Part shown: positions 1 through 11,114 of the stretch, piece after piece
Numbering within the stretch: position 1 is the first letter of the stretch
Layout of the letters: each line of letters opens with the position of its first letter
Assembly: GCF_901933205.1 (NCBI RefSeq)
Contig: NC_044572.1
Coordinates: 89,556,965-89,620,964 of the forward strand
DNA length: 64,000 nt
DNA from: Camarhynchus parvulus
Taxonomy: Eukaryota; Chordata; Aves; Passeriformes; Thraupidae
Direction of reading: 5' to 3'
Position numbers and translations under genes: made by a program
The notes under the pieces: generated by a model
Databases searched by the model: none
The model's input: the letters and a program-made list of their open reading frames with translations, nothing else
What the model was told of the DNA's origin: nothing

Positions 1-840
1 TCATGCCATTTTTCTGCATTTACATTTCATAGCTGGTACTTTTTTGCCATACATCTCACATTAAACAGCTTCCTGGTAAGTAAAAATCAAATTTCTTACC
101 CTCCATAGTGTCACTGAGTTCAAAAAGGTCTGAAAAAAAGATAGCACAAGGCTGAATTTGGCTCTGTGCTTCAGAACTGACAACCTGGTGTAGCAGCCTG
201 CAGCAGCAGCATATACAGGAAGAATTTCTTTCCCTCTGTGGATTGCTATTGCAATCCTTGACTCAGCCTTTGCACTGATTTTCTCTGTAAATCAAACGGG
301 AATTTACCGTTATGGAACCAATGCAGAATATGCAGCTGAGATTTTCAGGTTAGATAACTGAATACAATCAAAGAGGGGAGTTTTGCCTTTCCCTACAGCC
401 AAATCTGCATTCAGCAATAGAAAGGCTGTCCTAGCTGCAAAATACACTGTAAAAAACAGAATCTATGATCACAGCATTAAAAATGTTACTTGATATTCAC
501 ACACTGAATAACTTCAAAAGGAACAGTAAAGAAATAAAAACAATCTCAGCACCTACAGTATTTAATGGCAGTGGTACTCGACCTATGGAATTCATTCTTC
601 AGAGGCCTATATAGAGCTTTTATCATGGGTCTGAGTGAAAAATCGTATGACATGCTGGCTCAGTTCTGTTTCTTTTCAGCTATTCTGCAAACTTGTTGGA
701 TGATATCTTTCACCATTTCCTTCCATTTACGTATGTAAAGTTTCTTTTTTCCTCCTTATAAAAACATACAACCTACACAATCAATTACTTTGACCTAAGA
801 CACAAATTGCACAGTGCCTTCAGGATTTCCTTAACTGTTT
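1..840. other. Non-coding A+T-rich stretch, no gene recognised
   Basis: All six frames are broken by frequent stops and no protein family is recognisable. A donor-like CTG|GTAAGTA lies at 73-80 on the plus strand, and the frame before it is open from base 1 to 75. That is too short to call an exon at a window edge. No repeat family is recognised. Confidence 0.6.
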
Positions 841-844
841 TTGA

Positions 845-1075
845 TGAATGCATTCATTCATAATTTTTCATAAAATGGTCACACGCGGTTTTGTATTTTT
901 GACTTGTGTGCCTCTTGTGATTTTAAATGGCTCTTCGATTGTTAAAGGTCGAGCGCCATTGCTCCAAGGGGTATATTTTCACTGCGGTGCACGAAGAGTT
1001 ATGCACATCAATCTTTAATCAAGATGAAATTCCCCCTAATGCTTTCTGCTCACAAGCTCAATGCAAAGCAAGAAA
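845..1075. promoter_or_regulatory. Candidate conserved non-coding element
   Basis: Seen: seven CpG dinucleotides fall between 884 and 993, in the middle of DNA where CpG is almost absent. No open frame runs through on either strand, and no repeat is recognised. Inference: in methylated vertebrate DNA, CpGs outside islands decay quickly, so a local cluster in otherwise A+T-rich sequence fits either purifying selection (an enhancer-like element) or a small unmethylated patch. Conservation itself cannot be seen from one sequence. It could also be chance or a young unrecognised insertion. Confidence 0.35.
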
Positions 1076-2984
1076 GAAACTTACAACAGAATAGAAGTTG
1101 CAAGTTAAAAAAAAAATATTTTGGTATGTTTTCATCTAGTAAATCATTAATAACTTCATGATTCATCCTGAATTATTTTCTTCTCTGAAGACAATGTCAT
1201 TAACATGAGTAGTTCCTAGAGAAAAGCCTGTGTCACCTTGTCAAAAAAGAAGTTTTATCATGAGGCAACTGCTTTTAATAAATAAGATTTGAATGTTCTT
1301 TATTGCAGCTTCTGAGGAAAAATTAAAAATGAAATTATGCACATGGGGATCAATTCTAACTTAGAAGGAAAAAAAACAAAACAAAAACTACAGATAAAAT
1401 TCTGCAATGTAATAAAAACCATACATTTGAAAGCAGCATTTCTCCCACACAAAACCAATAAAGAAACTGACTCTTGATCCAACTGAGACTGTGGCTATAT
1501 ATGCTAATGCACAGAACATCCCATGGAACTGTCACAGGTAACATGTGCATGCAAAAGCCCTATTTCATACTGCAGCAGTCCTGTTGATTCAAACAGACAG
1601 ACCCAAGAACTCCATTCCTCTTTTTATTCCTTGCCTTATCCTCATGATGATAAATGGATCAAATTTCTTATTTACCTAGGAAGGAGAAAAAAAAAATCTG
1701 TAATGGATTTGCAATCAAGAGGGGAAAAAAATTAAATTCCAGTGGTTTAGCATCATTTTGAAAACCCAAAGAAACAGAGTATATAGTGATTTGGTTTTTA
1801 TTTTACTGATTTGATATCTGTTTTTTTTATACAAATGACCACAGCAAATGCATTTGTTTTCTAGTGTATGAAAATATGTTTGATTAAAACAGATGGGGCT
1901 TTTTGAAAGTATTTATTAAAGAAGAGAATACAGGAAGTTTTTGAAAAAAGAAAAATAAGAAAAGCACAGGGGAAAATTTATTTGGACTATTCACTTAGGT
2001 TTTGGTCTGATCAAGTTAGTGAAATTCCACTTTCTGTGAGAGAGATAACAGAGCATTTAACGTAAAAGTTTCTGAGGTCTTTTAATGTTAAGGTAAGATC
2101 CCCCTTGTTCTGATAGCCAAAAACTGTATTTTATTTTTTTGTTTACTTAATTATTCAACAGGAATCTTGGAGAAACTGAAGGCACTACAGATTTGCAGAG
2201 ATGACTCTTCCAGCTTTGCTTACCTACAGAAAACTAATTTCTGGCAGCTTTTCTGAATTCATCATTTTCTTCTGGAATAAAGTTACTAATAACAGTGAGG
2301 AGAAATTGACTGGGTTTTTGTTAGGTTTTTTTTTCCTATTTCCAAATAGAGTGTATTGATGCACATTAGGAAATTCGTTTACTTCAGAGAAAGAATTACA
2401 CTTTAGACCATAGCAAATATTAAAGTTAGCACAATGCAAACAATCTTTTTTTAGACTGAAAATATTTAAGAAAATTACTATAATATACCACCATAAGATT
2501 ATCAGTTTTGTAAAATATGTTTAATTGGGGAAGTCCTCTTTATATAATGTTTCTTAACCTTCTTCCTAAATGTTTCATATTGTATCATGCAATACAAGTA
2601 TTTGAATTAATTTTCTCCCCTGATGCTTTTGCACTTCTGTGGGAACAAAATGATTTTTTTCAAGTGCCTCACACAGCTTCCGTTGGCTTTAGTTCACTTT
2701 ATAGGTTGCCAACTCAGACTGCACAGATTTGGATCTTCCCTTTTGTACCTGTTATTTTCAGGCTTAACCCTAATTTCAGTGTTACAAAATTCAGAGCTAT
2801 AAATAATCAGTTCATACTTTTAACAGCAGAGGAGCTCTGTTAATCCTTTGAGAGCCACATCTTTACGTGCCCAAACACTTCTTCAATACTTTATTTCCTG
2901 TTGTCAAGCTGTGATATCCAACGCACAAAACACGCATGCAAGAACAAGCAATAAATACCAGTTTGCTATATCTCTCCCCTTCTC
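1076..2984. other. Non-coding A+T-rich stretch, no gene recognised
   Basis: Only short, overlapping chance open frames are present. The longest is 108 codons on the plus strand from 2517; it has low-complexity composition and no recognisable family. No repeat is recognised. Confidence 0.55.
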
Positions 2985-3225
2985 CCTCTGGTGAGAAATG
3001 CATGTGTCCCGACTGGATGTACATGTGTTTTCCCATGTGAGAATCCCCTCTCTGACAACAAACAATCCATGTTTGTCACTGCCATTGAACTGACTAATCC
3101 AGGCAGTATAGAAGGCGACTTATATATCACAAAACAATGGGACTAATTTGAGTGACAATCACTTAGGCGGAGCGGGCTCCTCAGCGGCATTAAGGCAGCG
3201 CAGGGTTCCACACTGAAATGTACCT
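2985..3225. promoter_or_regulatory. Candidate upstream regulatory block of the CpG island
   Basis: This block is less A+T-rich than its surroundings. It holds SOX-like ACAATGG (3134-3140), TGACAATCA (3152-3160) and forkhead-like TGTTTG (3071-3076) words, and CpGs reappear towards its right end (3173-3190). It lies a few hundred bases left of the island, where a proximal regulatory region of a plus-strand gene, or the first intron of a minus-strand gene, would sit. The transcription-factor words are short and individually weak; the call rests mainly on position and composition. Confidence 0.3.
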
Positions 3226-3560
3226 CTGCTTAAAAACACAGCAACAGCAATGGCAATACACAAGGGAAGAAAAAAAAAAAAAAAAAAAAAAAAGGAAAAA
3301 AAGAGGGATAGACATTTTTCAGAGGATCGCCCAGATAAGAGAAAATACTAGCTGAAATTATGATTATAAACAAAATCCTCATTAAAAGTGCTTTCTCATT
3401 ATATATATTTACATATATACACACATATATATTTATACACACGTTACTTTTTTTTCCCTTTTTCGTTTCCTTTTTTTCCCTTTTTTTTTTAATTTTTATT
3501 CCCCCGCATGGCAAACACACCCTTGATCACTTTTTCCTGGGGAAGAAACTAGTTTGCCAC
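3226..3560. repeat. Low-complexity zone: poly-A, AT/CA microsatellite, pyrimidine tract
   Basis: A run of 24 A occupies 3270-3293, followed by more A/G-rich sequence. A degenerate TA/CA repeat lies at about 3400-3442. A T/C-rich tract at 3447-3500 contains several T runs, one of 10 (3481-3490). The A-rich and T-rich tracts face each other and could pair. The 108-codon and 96-codon frames crossing here are low-complexity artefacts. Confidence 0.8.
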
Positions 3561-3626
3561 TCCTTGCCGGGGCAGATCCCCCTCTCCCGCACCCGGCCGA
3601 AGCGACCCTCGCCATGCCCCTGCGGC

Positions 3627-3642
3627 GGGCGGGGGGTTCGGG
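3627..3642 (+). promoter_or_regulatory. GC box / G-rich motif (Sp/KLF type)
   Basis: GGGCGGGGGG followed by TTCGGG sits at the left part of the island. It is a standard Sp1/KLF-type binding word and supports promoter function. A second copy is at 3814-3822. Confidence 0.5.
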
Positions 3643-3692
3643 TTGCACAGAGCTGCGGGGCTCAGCACCGGCTCGCTCCCCTTTGAGGTCTC

Positions 3693-3699
3693 ACTTACA
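3693..3699 (-). other. Candidate splice donor on the minus strand
   Basis: Read on the minus strand, the island contains CCGCAGGTGTAAGTGAG, giving an optimal intron side GTAAGT from 3698 to 3693, though the exon side (GGT) is weak. The alternative cut CAG|GTGTAAG is also possible. The minus-strand frame from 3994 stays open to this point (about 99 codons, Pro/Ala/Arg-rich) and is stopped by the TAA inside the donor, which is what an exon-intron edge can look like. G+C-rich islands give long chance frames, so coding status is doubtful. If real, the gene body runs leftwards. Confidence 0.25.
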
Positions 3700-3762
3700 C
3701 CTGCGGGTTTAGGACGGCGGCTGCCGCCGGCCCGACTCGTGCTGGAGCGCTGCCCGCTGCCA

Positions 3763-3786
3763 GGGCCGGGCCCGGGGGTCGCCGGG
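3763..3786 (+). other. Predicted G-quadruplex motif in CpG island
   Basis: Four G runs (3763-3765, 3768-3770, 3774-3778, 3784-3786) are separated by loops of 2, 3 and 5 bases. This satisfies the usual G3+N1-7 rule. Such motifs are common in island promoters. Folding is not shown. Confidence 0.55.
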
Positions 3787-3905
3787 CTCCGCGGGGCGAG
3801 GGAGGCCGGCTGCGGGCGGGGGCTGCCCTGAGGGGCCGGCGCGGCTTCAGTGGAGCTCTTGCACCCCCTACAGGCCGCCCGCGGTGCAGCGGGCGAGGGG
3901 TGGCC

Positions 3906-4052
3906 ATGGCGGGGACGGCGGCACCGCGCCGGTCCCGCGGAAAAAAAACCCCTTCAGTGGCATTTCCTCCGGCCTTCCCTGTCGTCCGGGGCAAGCACGG
4001 CGAGCTTTTACCCTTGTTCTTAATTAATTGCCGGACAGCGGAGGATTCTTGA
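3906..4052 (+). CDS. Small candidate ORF in CpG island (48 codons), doubtful
   Basis: This short frame has an ATG in a strong translation-start context (GGCCATGGCG). It begins MAGTAAPRRSRG, continues with a KKTPSVAFPP stretch and ends ...LINCRTAEDS at a TGA. The N-terminal half is basic and Ala/Pro/Arg-rich; no signal peptide, membrane segment or known domain is visible. No good donor GT lies in the frame, so it is not obviously a first coding exon. It could be an upstream ORF in a 5' leader, a fragment of a real first exon whose donor I cannot see, or chance in G+C-rich DNA. The only supports are the start context and its place inside an island. Confidence 0.15.
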   Translation: MAGTAAPRRSRGKKTPSVAFPPAFPVVRGKHGELLPLFLINCRTAEDS

Positions 4053-4071
4053 GGAAGAGGGGCATAGAGGG

Positions 4072-4335
4072 AAGAGAAACTTCCCCTGGGCGGCAGGGTG
4101 GTTCACAGCTGAGCCCGTGCTGACCAAAGCTGGGAAATAAATAGGAGAAGTCCATTTGCAGTTTAATAAATACATAAATAAGTTAATGAATAAATAAATA
4201 AATAAATAAATAAATACAGCCAGGAGAAACTTCTCCTGGGCAAAAGAGTGGCTCGCAGCTAAGCCCGTGCTGACAGGAGCTGGGAAATAAATAGGAGAAA
4301 GGCCATTTGCAGTTAAATAAATAAATAAAAACGGC
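4072..4335. repeat. 150-bp tandem duplication with (TAAA)n tails
   Basis: Unit 1 (from about 4072) and unit 2 (from about 4222) share the same order of words: GAGAAACTTC, CCTGGG, CAGCT, AGCCCGTGCTGAC, AGCTGGGAAATAAATAGGAGAA, CCATTTGCAGTT. Over a 70-base comparison (4081-4150 against 4231-4300), about 58 positions match. Each unit ends in an A/T-rich TAAA run. The first run (4162-4216) separates the units and the second (4314-4330) follows unit 2. The TAAA runs probably expanded after the duplication. No known repeat family is recognised in the unit. Confidence 0.8.
4162..4216. repeat. (TAAA)n microsatellite
   Basis: This is an imperfect, then perfect, tetranucleotide TAAA array between the two copies of the 150-bp duplication. 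Confidence 0.85.
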
Positions 4336-7300
4336 CAACTTCCAAGCCTATGTCAACAGGAAAAAAAAATTAAAAAAGGCTTGTCAGCCTGACACAGGCC
4401 TGTGTGGAGAAAAACACAGGTCAGGAGATACCTGATTCCTAAACAGGCTTCTCAGCAGAGCAATGGTCTCACAAAGGATAAGGAGGCGAGTAGAGGCAAT
4501 TCCCATCCTTCCAGCAAATCCAAAAAGAAGGTGTCTGCAGATGGGGCACATCGGAAAAGAAACTGAGTGTCCCATCTTAGGGGCTTGCAATAGGCGCCAA
4601 TGCCGGCGAGCAGGACAGACTCACCGACTTGAGCTCAACTCCAGCTGAGCAGCTTCTTTGCAGGCATCCTAAAGCCATTACATCTGTATAAAAATTGTGT
4701 TTGAAACGTTTTGTAGCCTCAGTTGCACCGCATAAATCTTGTTTGACTCAGCTGCAGTCGAGTTACTGGAGATTGACATGGATTTGAGTACTGCAGTGAA
4801 AAAAAAAAACCATAAAAAGAAAAGAGGCAAACTGTGTGGGCCAGTTTCCATTTTTTAGGCAAGGGAAATTACAGGTATTTAGTGTGATCTTTCTGTTTTT
4901 ACTCATCACACCCTATCCCTCACCTGAACAGCAGTCTTTCTACCATTTTTATTATGTGTATATCCATTACATATGGGGATACAATTCAGACCAGAATCAT
5001 AATTTTTTAAGAAAAATTAGCAAAGTTAGTATTAGTTATGAAAGCTCAAAACAGATAATTTATCCCATCTCTTCAAATCCACAGGTTTCCTATCTGTCAG
5101 GTTTAGCGGAACATGAAAGGAAGCATAAGATGTCTCCCTTGTTCTCACTTGTCTTTTGAGGTGAAGTGGCTTTTTGCTTCATGATGATGTAGGGAGACTG
5201 AGAACCACCAAAACACCTTTCCTGCTGAGACAGCTGTAGGGGAGATCCACTACAGTCCCAAAATTCATTTTGACTGATACAAACCAAGCAGTCAGAAAAT
5301 TCATAAAAGTACCCCTTCTTCTCCTTACAGTCACAAAGACTGGACTTCTTGTATCAATAGGTGGAGATGGGGTTTTTTAAAATCAAATGGCTCTATATGC
5401 AGGGTGGTTAGTTAAAACAATAAATAGTATCCGTCTTCTCATAAAAAACCTCAGGATTGAAAGTACTACCATCTCTTATCCCTGGCTTACTGGTACACAA
5501 AAATGTGTGAAGAATTCCTTCCCTCAATTACACCTCCTCAAGATAACATTTCTTAATTAACACCTTAATTAGCACTGAGAGGGTATGGCCTGTAGTTTAT
5601 TGGATCTATTTCGCTCTCCAAGCAGCTGCATTGCTTTTAATCAGCAGTGATATTTCCCAGAAAGCAGAAACAGCACTCCTGTTCTAAATATGCTGCAATA
5701 TGTTTCATCATTTATCTCCCTGTCCACCAAGGGGAATCCTACGTAAAGACATGCTTTATACCTGGGCTTTTGCTCTTCTCTGAGTACCTGGAATTTATGT
5801 TTTTTTCTGACTGTCAGTAAGAAATTAATCTCAACAGCAAAGGCTTGGGCGACTGAAAAGACTCACCTCGGTTTTGCTTCCTATCCAAAGGTTGTAGAAA
5901 CTTGGAGTATTCATGTAGTGAATGATAGGGTGTTTATGTGCTCAGGTGAAGACAAGATCTCTTCAGTAACCTCATTAAAAAATGACTGAGAAAGTATGTA
6001 AATTAATTGTGCAAAACAGCTTGTCTTTTAACTTCTGTGTATCTCCTATTCAAGCTGAAGACACAACAATAACATTTTGGTGTTGCCTGTATGAGCAAGT
6101 TGGTATTACAATTTGGCCTGACCAGCACAGAGAACAGGGAGCTGCTACTCTCACCTAAGCAATGTCTGCTCCACGCTTGCAAAAGCAGGATATGCCTCCA
6201 TGCTGCTAGGTTTGACAGGCTGTGCTGGTTCTTAAATTACAAGTGAAGTAGGATGCTGTTTGCGGGGTGGCCATTTTCAGCAGAACAAATTAGAGTCTGC
6301 ATCTGAAACACAGCTCTTCTGAAATCAACTAGTTTCAACAGGAACAGAACTGAACTGTATTCCTGCTGGTATTTCAGTGTAATGACAGTGCCTAATTTTC
6401 CCAGCCACTAGAGCACTAAGCATGTGCCCTGGTAATTGTCTACTTTTGCAGCCAAAAAATCCCACAAAGTCAGCACGAGATGTGCATAGACAGCATACAA
6501 GAAAGTAGCAGACAGAGGAACCTGAGAAGTGCTGAAAACAGTAAGAGCCTAAAAACACTAGATTAATTTTAAAAATGCTCAATATACTACCTTTTTCTGG
6601 AGCTTTCCCAGACAAAGTGCCTAGTAACTCACTGTTGATAAAGCACTGACAAGTTTTAAAATTTATCCAATCATTTATGACAAAAGTTTAATTTATATTT
6701 TTATATTATATTTCAGTATCATTCTTCTTTCACTTTGGTTTACACCACTTCCATTCAGTTAGCAACTGTCCTGACCAAATCAGCGTAAATGACAGAAACC
6801 AGGTAACAATTTATAAGGTTCGGTTACTAATCCCATAGGAGTCTTACTTCAGCTGCCGTGCTGAGAAATTACCTCTCAATAGACCCACATCAGAAATACT
6901 GAAAATGTGACAGAAAACACCAAGCAAGAGGGCAGAAAAGAACATTTGAAAGGAACGTGTACTGCTAGGATTTCTGGAACTTTAATAGCTTTCCACCTCA
7001 ATTTTGGCCATCGTGAACTCAAGCTAAGAGAAAAAATATATCTTTTTAATGAGTTTTACAACATGCAAGTTGCTTTATAATATATTACATAATGATGTAA
7101 GTGCCATAAAGAAGGCTGTGTGCTGCTCTGTAAAACGTATTAGATCATCAATATTTCTAGTTTCGTACTGAGGAATTAGAAATAATGATGAAGATTAGAG
7201 TTACAAGAATTAAAAAAATCCTTTGAATTGAACCATTCAGCCGTCCCCAGGGAAATACCAAGGAATTTGTAGGCTGAGAAAATAGGTAAGTTTATAGGTT

Positions 7301-10300
7301 CTCCTTAGGTGAAAGAAGTCATGTTAACATCATAAGTTTTATACAAAGTTTCCATATGCTGTAGTACCCTCTCTGCTTACCCCCAGGTTTCATTCCCTTG
7401 CACCCTTATTGTGTAGCCCAGTTGGAAGCAGATTTATTAAAAATGATCCATCAACTTTTACACAGAAGGAGGTCAAACATCTTCCAGTAGCGTGATTCAA
7501 AACAGGAATATCAACTTAATCCTCCTGCAAATGACAGGCCAGGAGAGTTTACATCACTCTAAGAACAGAGGCAAAGGAAGTTTGAAGAAGATTAATCCTT
7601 CCACTTAGTGCCGTGTTTTCTTGAAGTCACCCCCACTCTGTCTCACTTCTGCAGATGTTCTGTAGTCCTGGAGAGGAATGCAGACACCTGGAGATGTCTT
7701 CCTTCCAAATAGCTTTTTTCTTATTTTTCCCTTTGCTCAGGCATGTGTTTTGAACTTTTGGAATACCTGTACAATTGCTATGCACATTAGGTAATCAAAA
7801 AGCTAGAAAGGAATCTTCACTGAATGGGTCTAGAAAGTGCTCTAGTGTAGTGTTTTGACAGTTTGATTAGTGTGGTTCAGTATTTAGCTATTTCTGAAAG
7901 GCTAGCTTGGCACATAAGTGCCCAAATTCAGCTTCAAATCTGACACTGAGCAAGCTAAATCGTGCTGGCTGTCAATAAGACATAGATTTCCGTGTTATTT
8001 TTTTTTTAAATGGGACTTAGGTTTTAACGATATTATGCAAAAACCAGACTGGGTCTAAAGTGATTGAAAGTGAAAAGAGGGATTAATTAGTGAGCTAAAT
8101 GTAGTGATTTCCATCATATGCAACTCATTGTGCAGTAACAGCAATGACCACTGTAGGTGCACAGAAGAAAGACCGTCTGAATCTCGAGTCCAGGGTCAGA
8201 AACCCTGGCAAAGCTATTAAAAACTATGCCTATTTTCAAAGTTAGAAAGCAGCCTCTACCAAAAAAGATTTGTGATCATTATGTTATAATGAACAGAAGT
8301 TGGTGAAAGCCATGTGAGGTATAACACAGCCTGATGACATTGTGTTTGTCTGCATTGTTTTAATTTAAAATATCTGTGATTTCCAAATTCCTAAGCTTTG
8401 TTTAGAGTGAGAAAGTAAATCAACATAAAATTTCTGAAATGTTGATTCATGTGGAAACATGGGAAAAGAGGTCTGAAGGTCTCAACAGCTATCAATGAAC
8501 AAGTAACTTGATCCGGCCTGGTAAGTTTTCCAATTTTGATAAGGGACAAAAGTGGCTTTTGCCATATTTGAGATTTGAAATTTGAACGTATTTCGTTGTG
8601 AGTCTCTAATTTTTGTGACAAAAGATGCAAAGAAACTGCAGTAGGTAGAGAAGTCTGACTGATGCTGCAGAAGCCTAGGCATCTAAAATGATCAAGTTAA
8701 AGAAGACCTAAGAGGTACATAGAAGGAAGAAATAAACATTGAATTAGGAATCAGAGAAATAAATCTCTTTGCTTTCAGCAGGGAGTGCAGTCTCCAGGCT
8801 GGTATTAAGCTCAGAAAGATAAGGCTGTGATGGATATGTTCCTCAGGCATAAAAATTAAAGGAAGTAGGAGAGCACTGAAATGGCTCTTTAATGTCTTCT
8901 GTGATTTTAAACTTTGCACCTGGCCTCACAATTTTTCCTTCTATAGTTCTTTTACCTAAATCAAATGCAATGTAACAGCTACATACTGTACAAGCTTTAC
9001 CTGTCTCATTTCGGAAGAGCCAGAAATTATATTATTTACAGTTTATTAGAACAGTGAAAATTATCTGGATCATTAAATACTTTGAGTGATTCTCCAGACA
9101 GTAGCGGTTCCATACCTATCTTGCTGTTTCCTCCAAAAGTGAAATAAGTTCTTAGAATAAGTGCATCAATTCTTAGGTGTGAAACAATGCTGACATTCAG
9201 GGGAGAAACCCAGTGCTGGCTTCATTAACATTATCTTGGTTCATTTTGCTTTCTAATGAAAATTAAAATCAAGATCCCCTAACACACTAATATTTTGTTG
9301 TACTACCAAGTAATTGATAAGCAATGTAAGTCAAGAGCAATGCATTATTAAAGTTGTCTGAAATGTCATTTCTCACTTCATGCTTGTAGCCATTTTTATG
9401 CATGTGCTTTCAGACACTAAAATCTCAATGATTTTTTTTTATGATGTTGTGTTAGCCATGGACCTACACTGAAGTTTTTGTCAAATCAAGCATTAGGTAA
9501 AGCAAGTTCATGAGAGAACTGGGAAGTTCTTTCTGCTGTAAGCTTAACTACAAGATAATAGTGAAATAATTCCAAGTCTTCCCTGGCATTTTTCAGTGAG
9601 TTTCAAAAATGCCCCATTATCTTGATCTATCTTGGGGTTTAATTTTTTCGTGTATTATACTATCTATTCATTACTAGGAAAAGAGAGATACTTTAGGGCG
9701 GGCTGAATTGCCTTCTTGGCTGTGCTGGCTGAACATTAGACCAGTAGAGGAGGAGCTTCAAACTCCTGCGGTACACTTAGGAATCTTCTTATGGATTTTC
9801 CTTCTGACATAGAAGAATTTTAACCCAGAGAAAGGTCTCAGTAACAGAGTCCCAGAGTAAACTCAGCATGGCTAAAGTTATACAGTCACCTTATCAGTAT
9901 GGAGATGACAGAAAAACCTCTGAGCACCCATCTGACAAATTATATTCACATAGTTCAGACATGATTCGTGGAATGGGGCTCTTTCCTTAAGAGATTGCAT
10001 TATGCATGGGACATGTTGCATACAAATAGTTTTTCTGTCTTGGGAGAGCCAGGAGATGAAAAGTGATTCTAAGATTAATAAGATTAAGCCAGTCCTTCAA
10101 GTGATATGATCACTGTTCTAGACAGGGCATTCCACTTTGCCAACTCCTAATGGTGCTAAAGCAAGTGCTGAAAGAGTAGAATATTTCTGTCAGAGATTAC
10201 ATATCCTGTAACAAAAGAGAAAGGAAATGCAAAGCAAAAAATCCAGACAGCAATGAATTTACAGTAATACCTTTAATAGCTAATCAATTAAGTCGTACAC

Positions 10301-11114
10301 AGAAAATATTTTCTTTTTTAAAAAACTGCTTTGCCATCTGTGATATCATGCTGCAGGTGTTGGATGGCTTCCATCTCAGTAGAAGAGAAACCAGTGTTCT
10401 CGGAGAAAGGCTGGCTAGACTAGTCAGGACAGCATCCAAAATGCAATATATGTACTTGGTGCTTTTAAAGTACCATTTCACATAACTGAAAATAATTAAA
10501 AGATGTATCAAGCCAGAGAGAGGAATCAAAGAGAAAAATGTAAATGGCGGTTTGGAACTGTTAAACAACCTTTTACTGGATGTCCAAAAACCACTTCTAT
10601 ACCTGATAGAAAAGGCTATGTGGATTTAATAAGGAACCTGGTTTAGTGGGGAAAGGAAGACAGCTATAAAGAAAGGGAACTGAACAGTAATACAGAAACA
10701 AGATTAAGGTAAAGGGAAGGAGAAGTGGAGAACAATGAACATAAACTAATAACTGCCCAAAACTGAGAGAGAAGCAAAGAATAAAAAAAAAAAGATTATT
10801 GACCAAAGGAGCTAAGATATAGACAGGAGACCTTGTCTGATAGTAGTTTCCGAATACAGGGAATTATCAGATGGTAATGGGAGGTGTGTAAATATTAATA
10901 CAGCAATACACTGTGTTGTGAGGAGAAACAGAGTGAAGTGTTAATCATCTCAGGATCATGATGTATATTCCACCTCCATATTAAAGCAGAGAAGTGTTAA
11001 GTGGTCTTTAAAATTGGGCATTTTGAGATCAGTAACCTTAAATGTTTGCTTCAAATAATCTGAAGGCATTCATTTATTTGTATTGTTATTGTTGATTTTC
11101 AGTAATTCTTAAAA
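4336..11114. other. Long non-coding stretch, no gene or repeat recognised
   Basis: The left shoulder (4380-4650) is slightly richer in CpG and contains a 61-codon plus frame with no family resemblance. The rest is A+T-rich unique DNA. Open frames reach at most about 107 codons (4836-5159, plus) and are lysine/leucine/phenylalanine-rich with no recognisable domain. I see no LTR, LINE tail, RNA gene or microsatellite of note. Confidence 0.5.

Larger units (their letters stand above)
3575..4010. promoter_or_regulatory. CpG island, likely promoter or first-exon region
   Basis: This is the only strongly G+C-rich segment in the window. By hand count it has about 50 CpG in roughly 400 bases, against near absence elsewhere. 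It contains GC boxes (GGGCGGGG at 3627-3634 and 3814-3821) and a four-run G-quadruplex motif (3763-3786). Established knowledge: in vertebrates, unmethylated islands of this kind mostly mark RNA polymerase II promoters and first exons, often TATA-less and with divergent transcription; I see no TATA box. Orientation is unresolved. A Kozak-placed ATG favours the plus strand and a donor hexamer favours the minus strand. No gene can be named because no coding exon with a recognisable product lies in the window. It may be the first exon of a gene extending out of the window, a lncRNA promoter, or an orphan island. Confidence 0.75.

Noticed and set aside
1..80. Open frame ending at a GTAAGTA donor at the window edge
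   Set aside because: Only 75 bases are visible and its encoded residues resemble nothing known; a chance donor is common.
3695..3994. 99-codon Pro/Ala/Arg-rich minus-strand frame in the CpG island
   Set aside because: G+C-rich islands produce long frames without stops. It is kept only as context for the donor-like site, not as a CDS.
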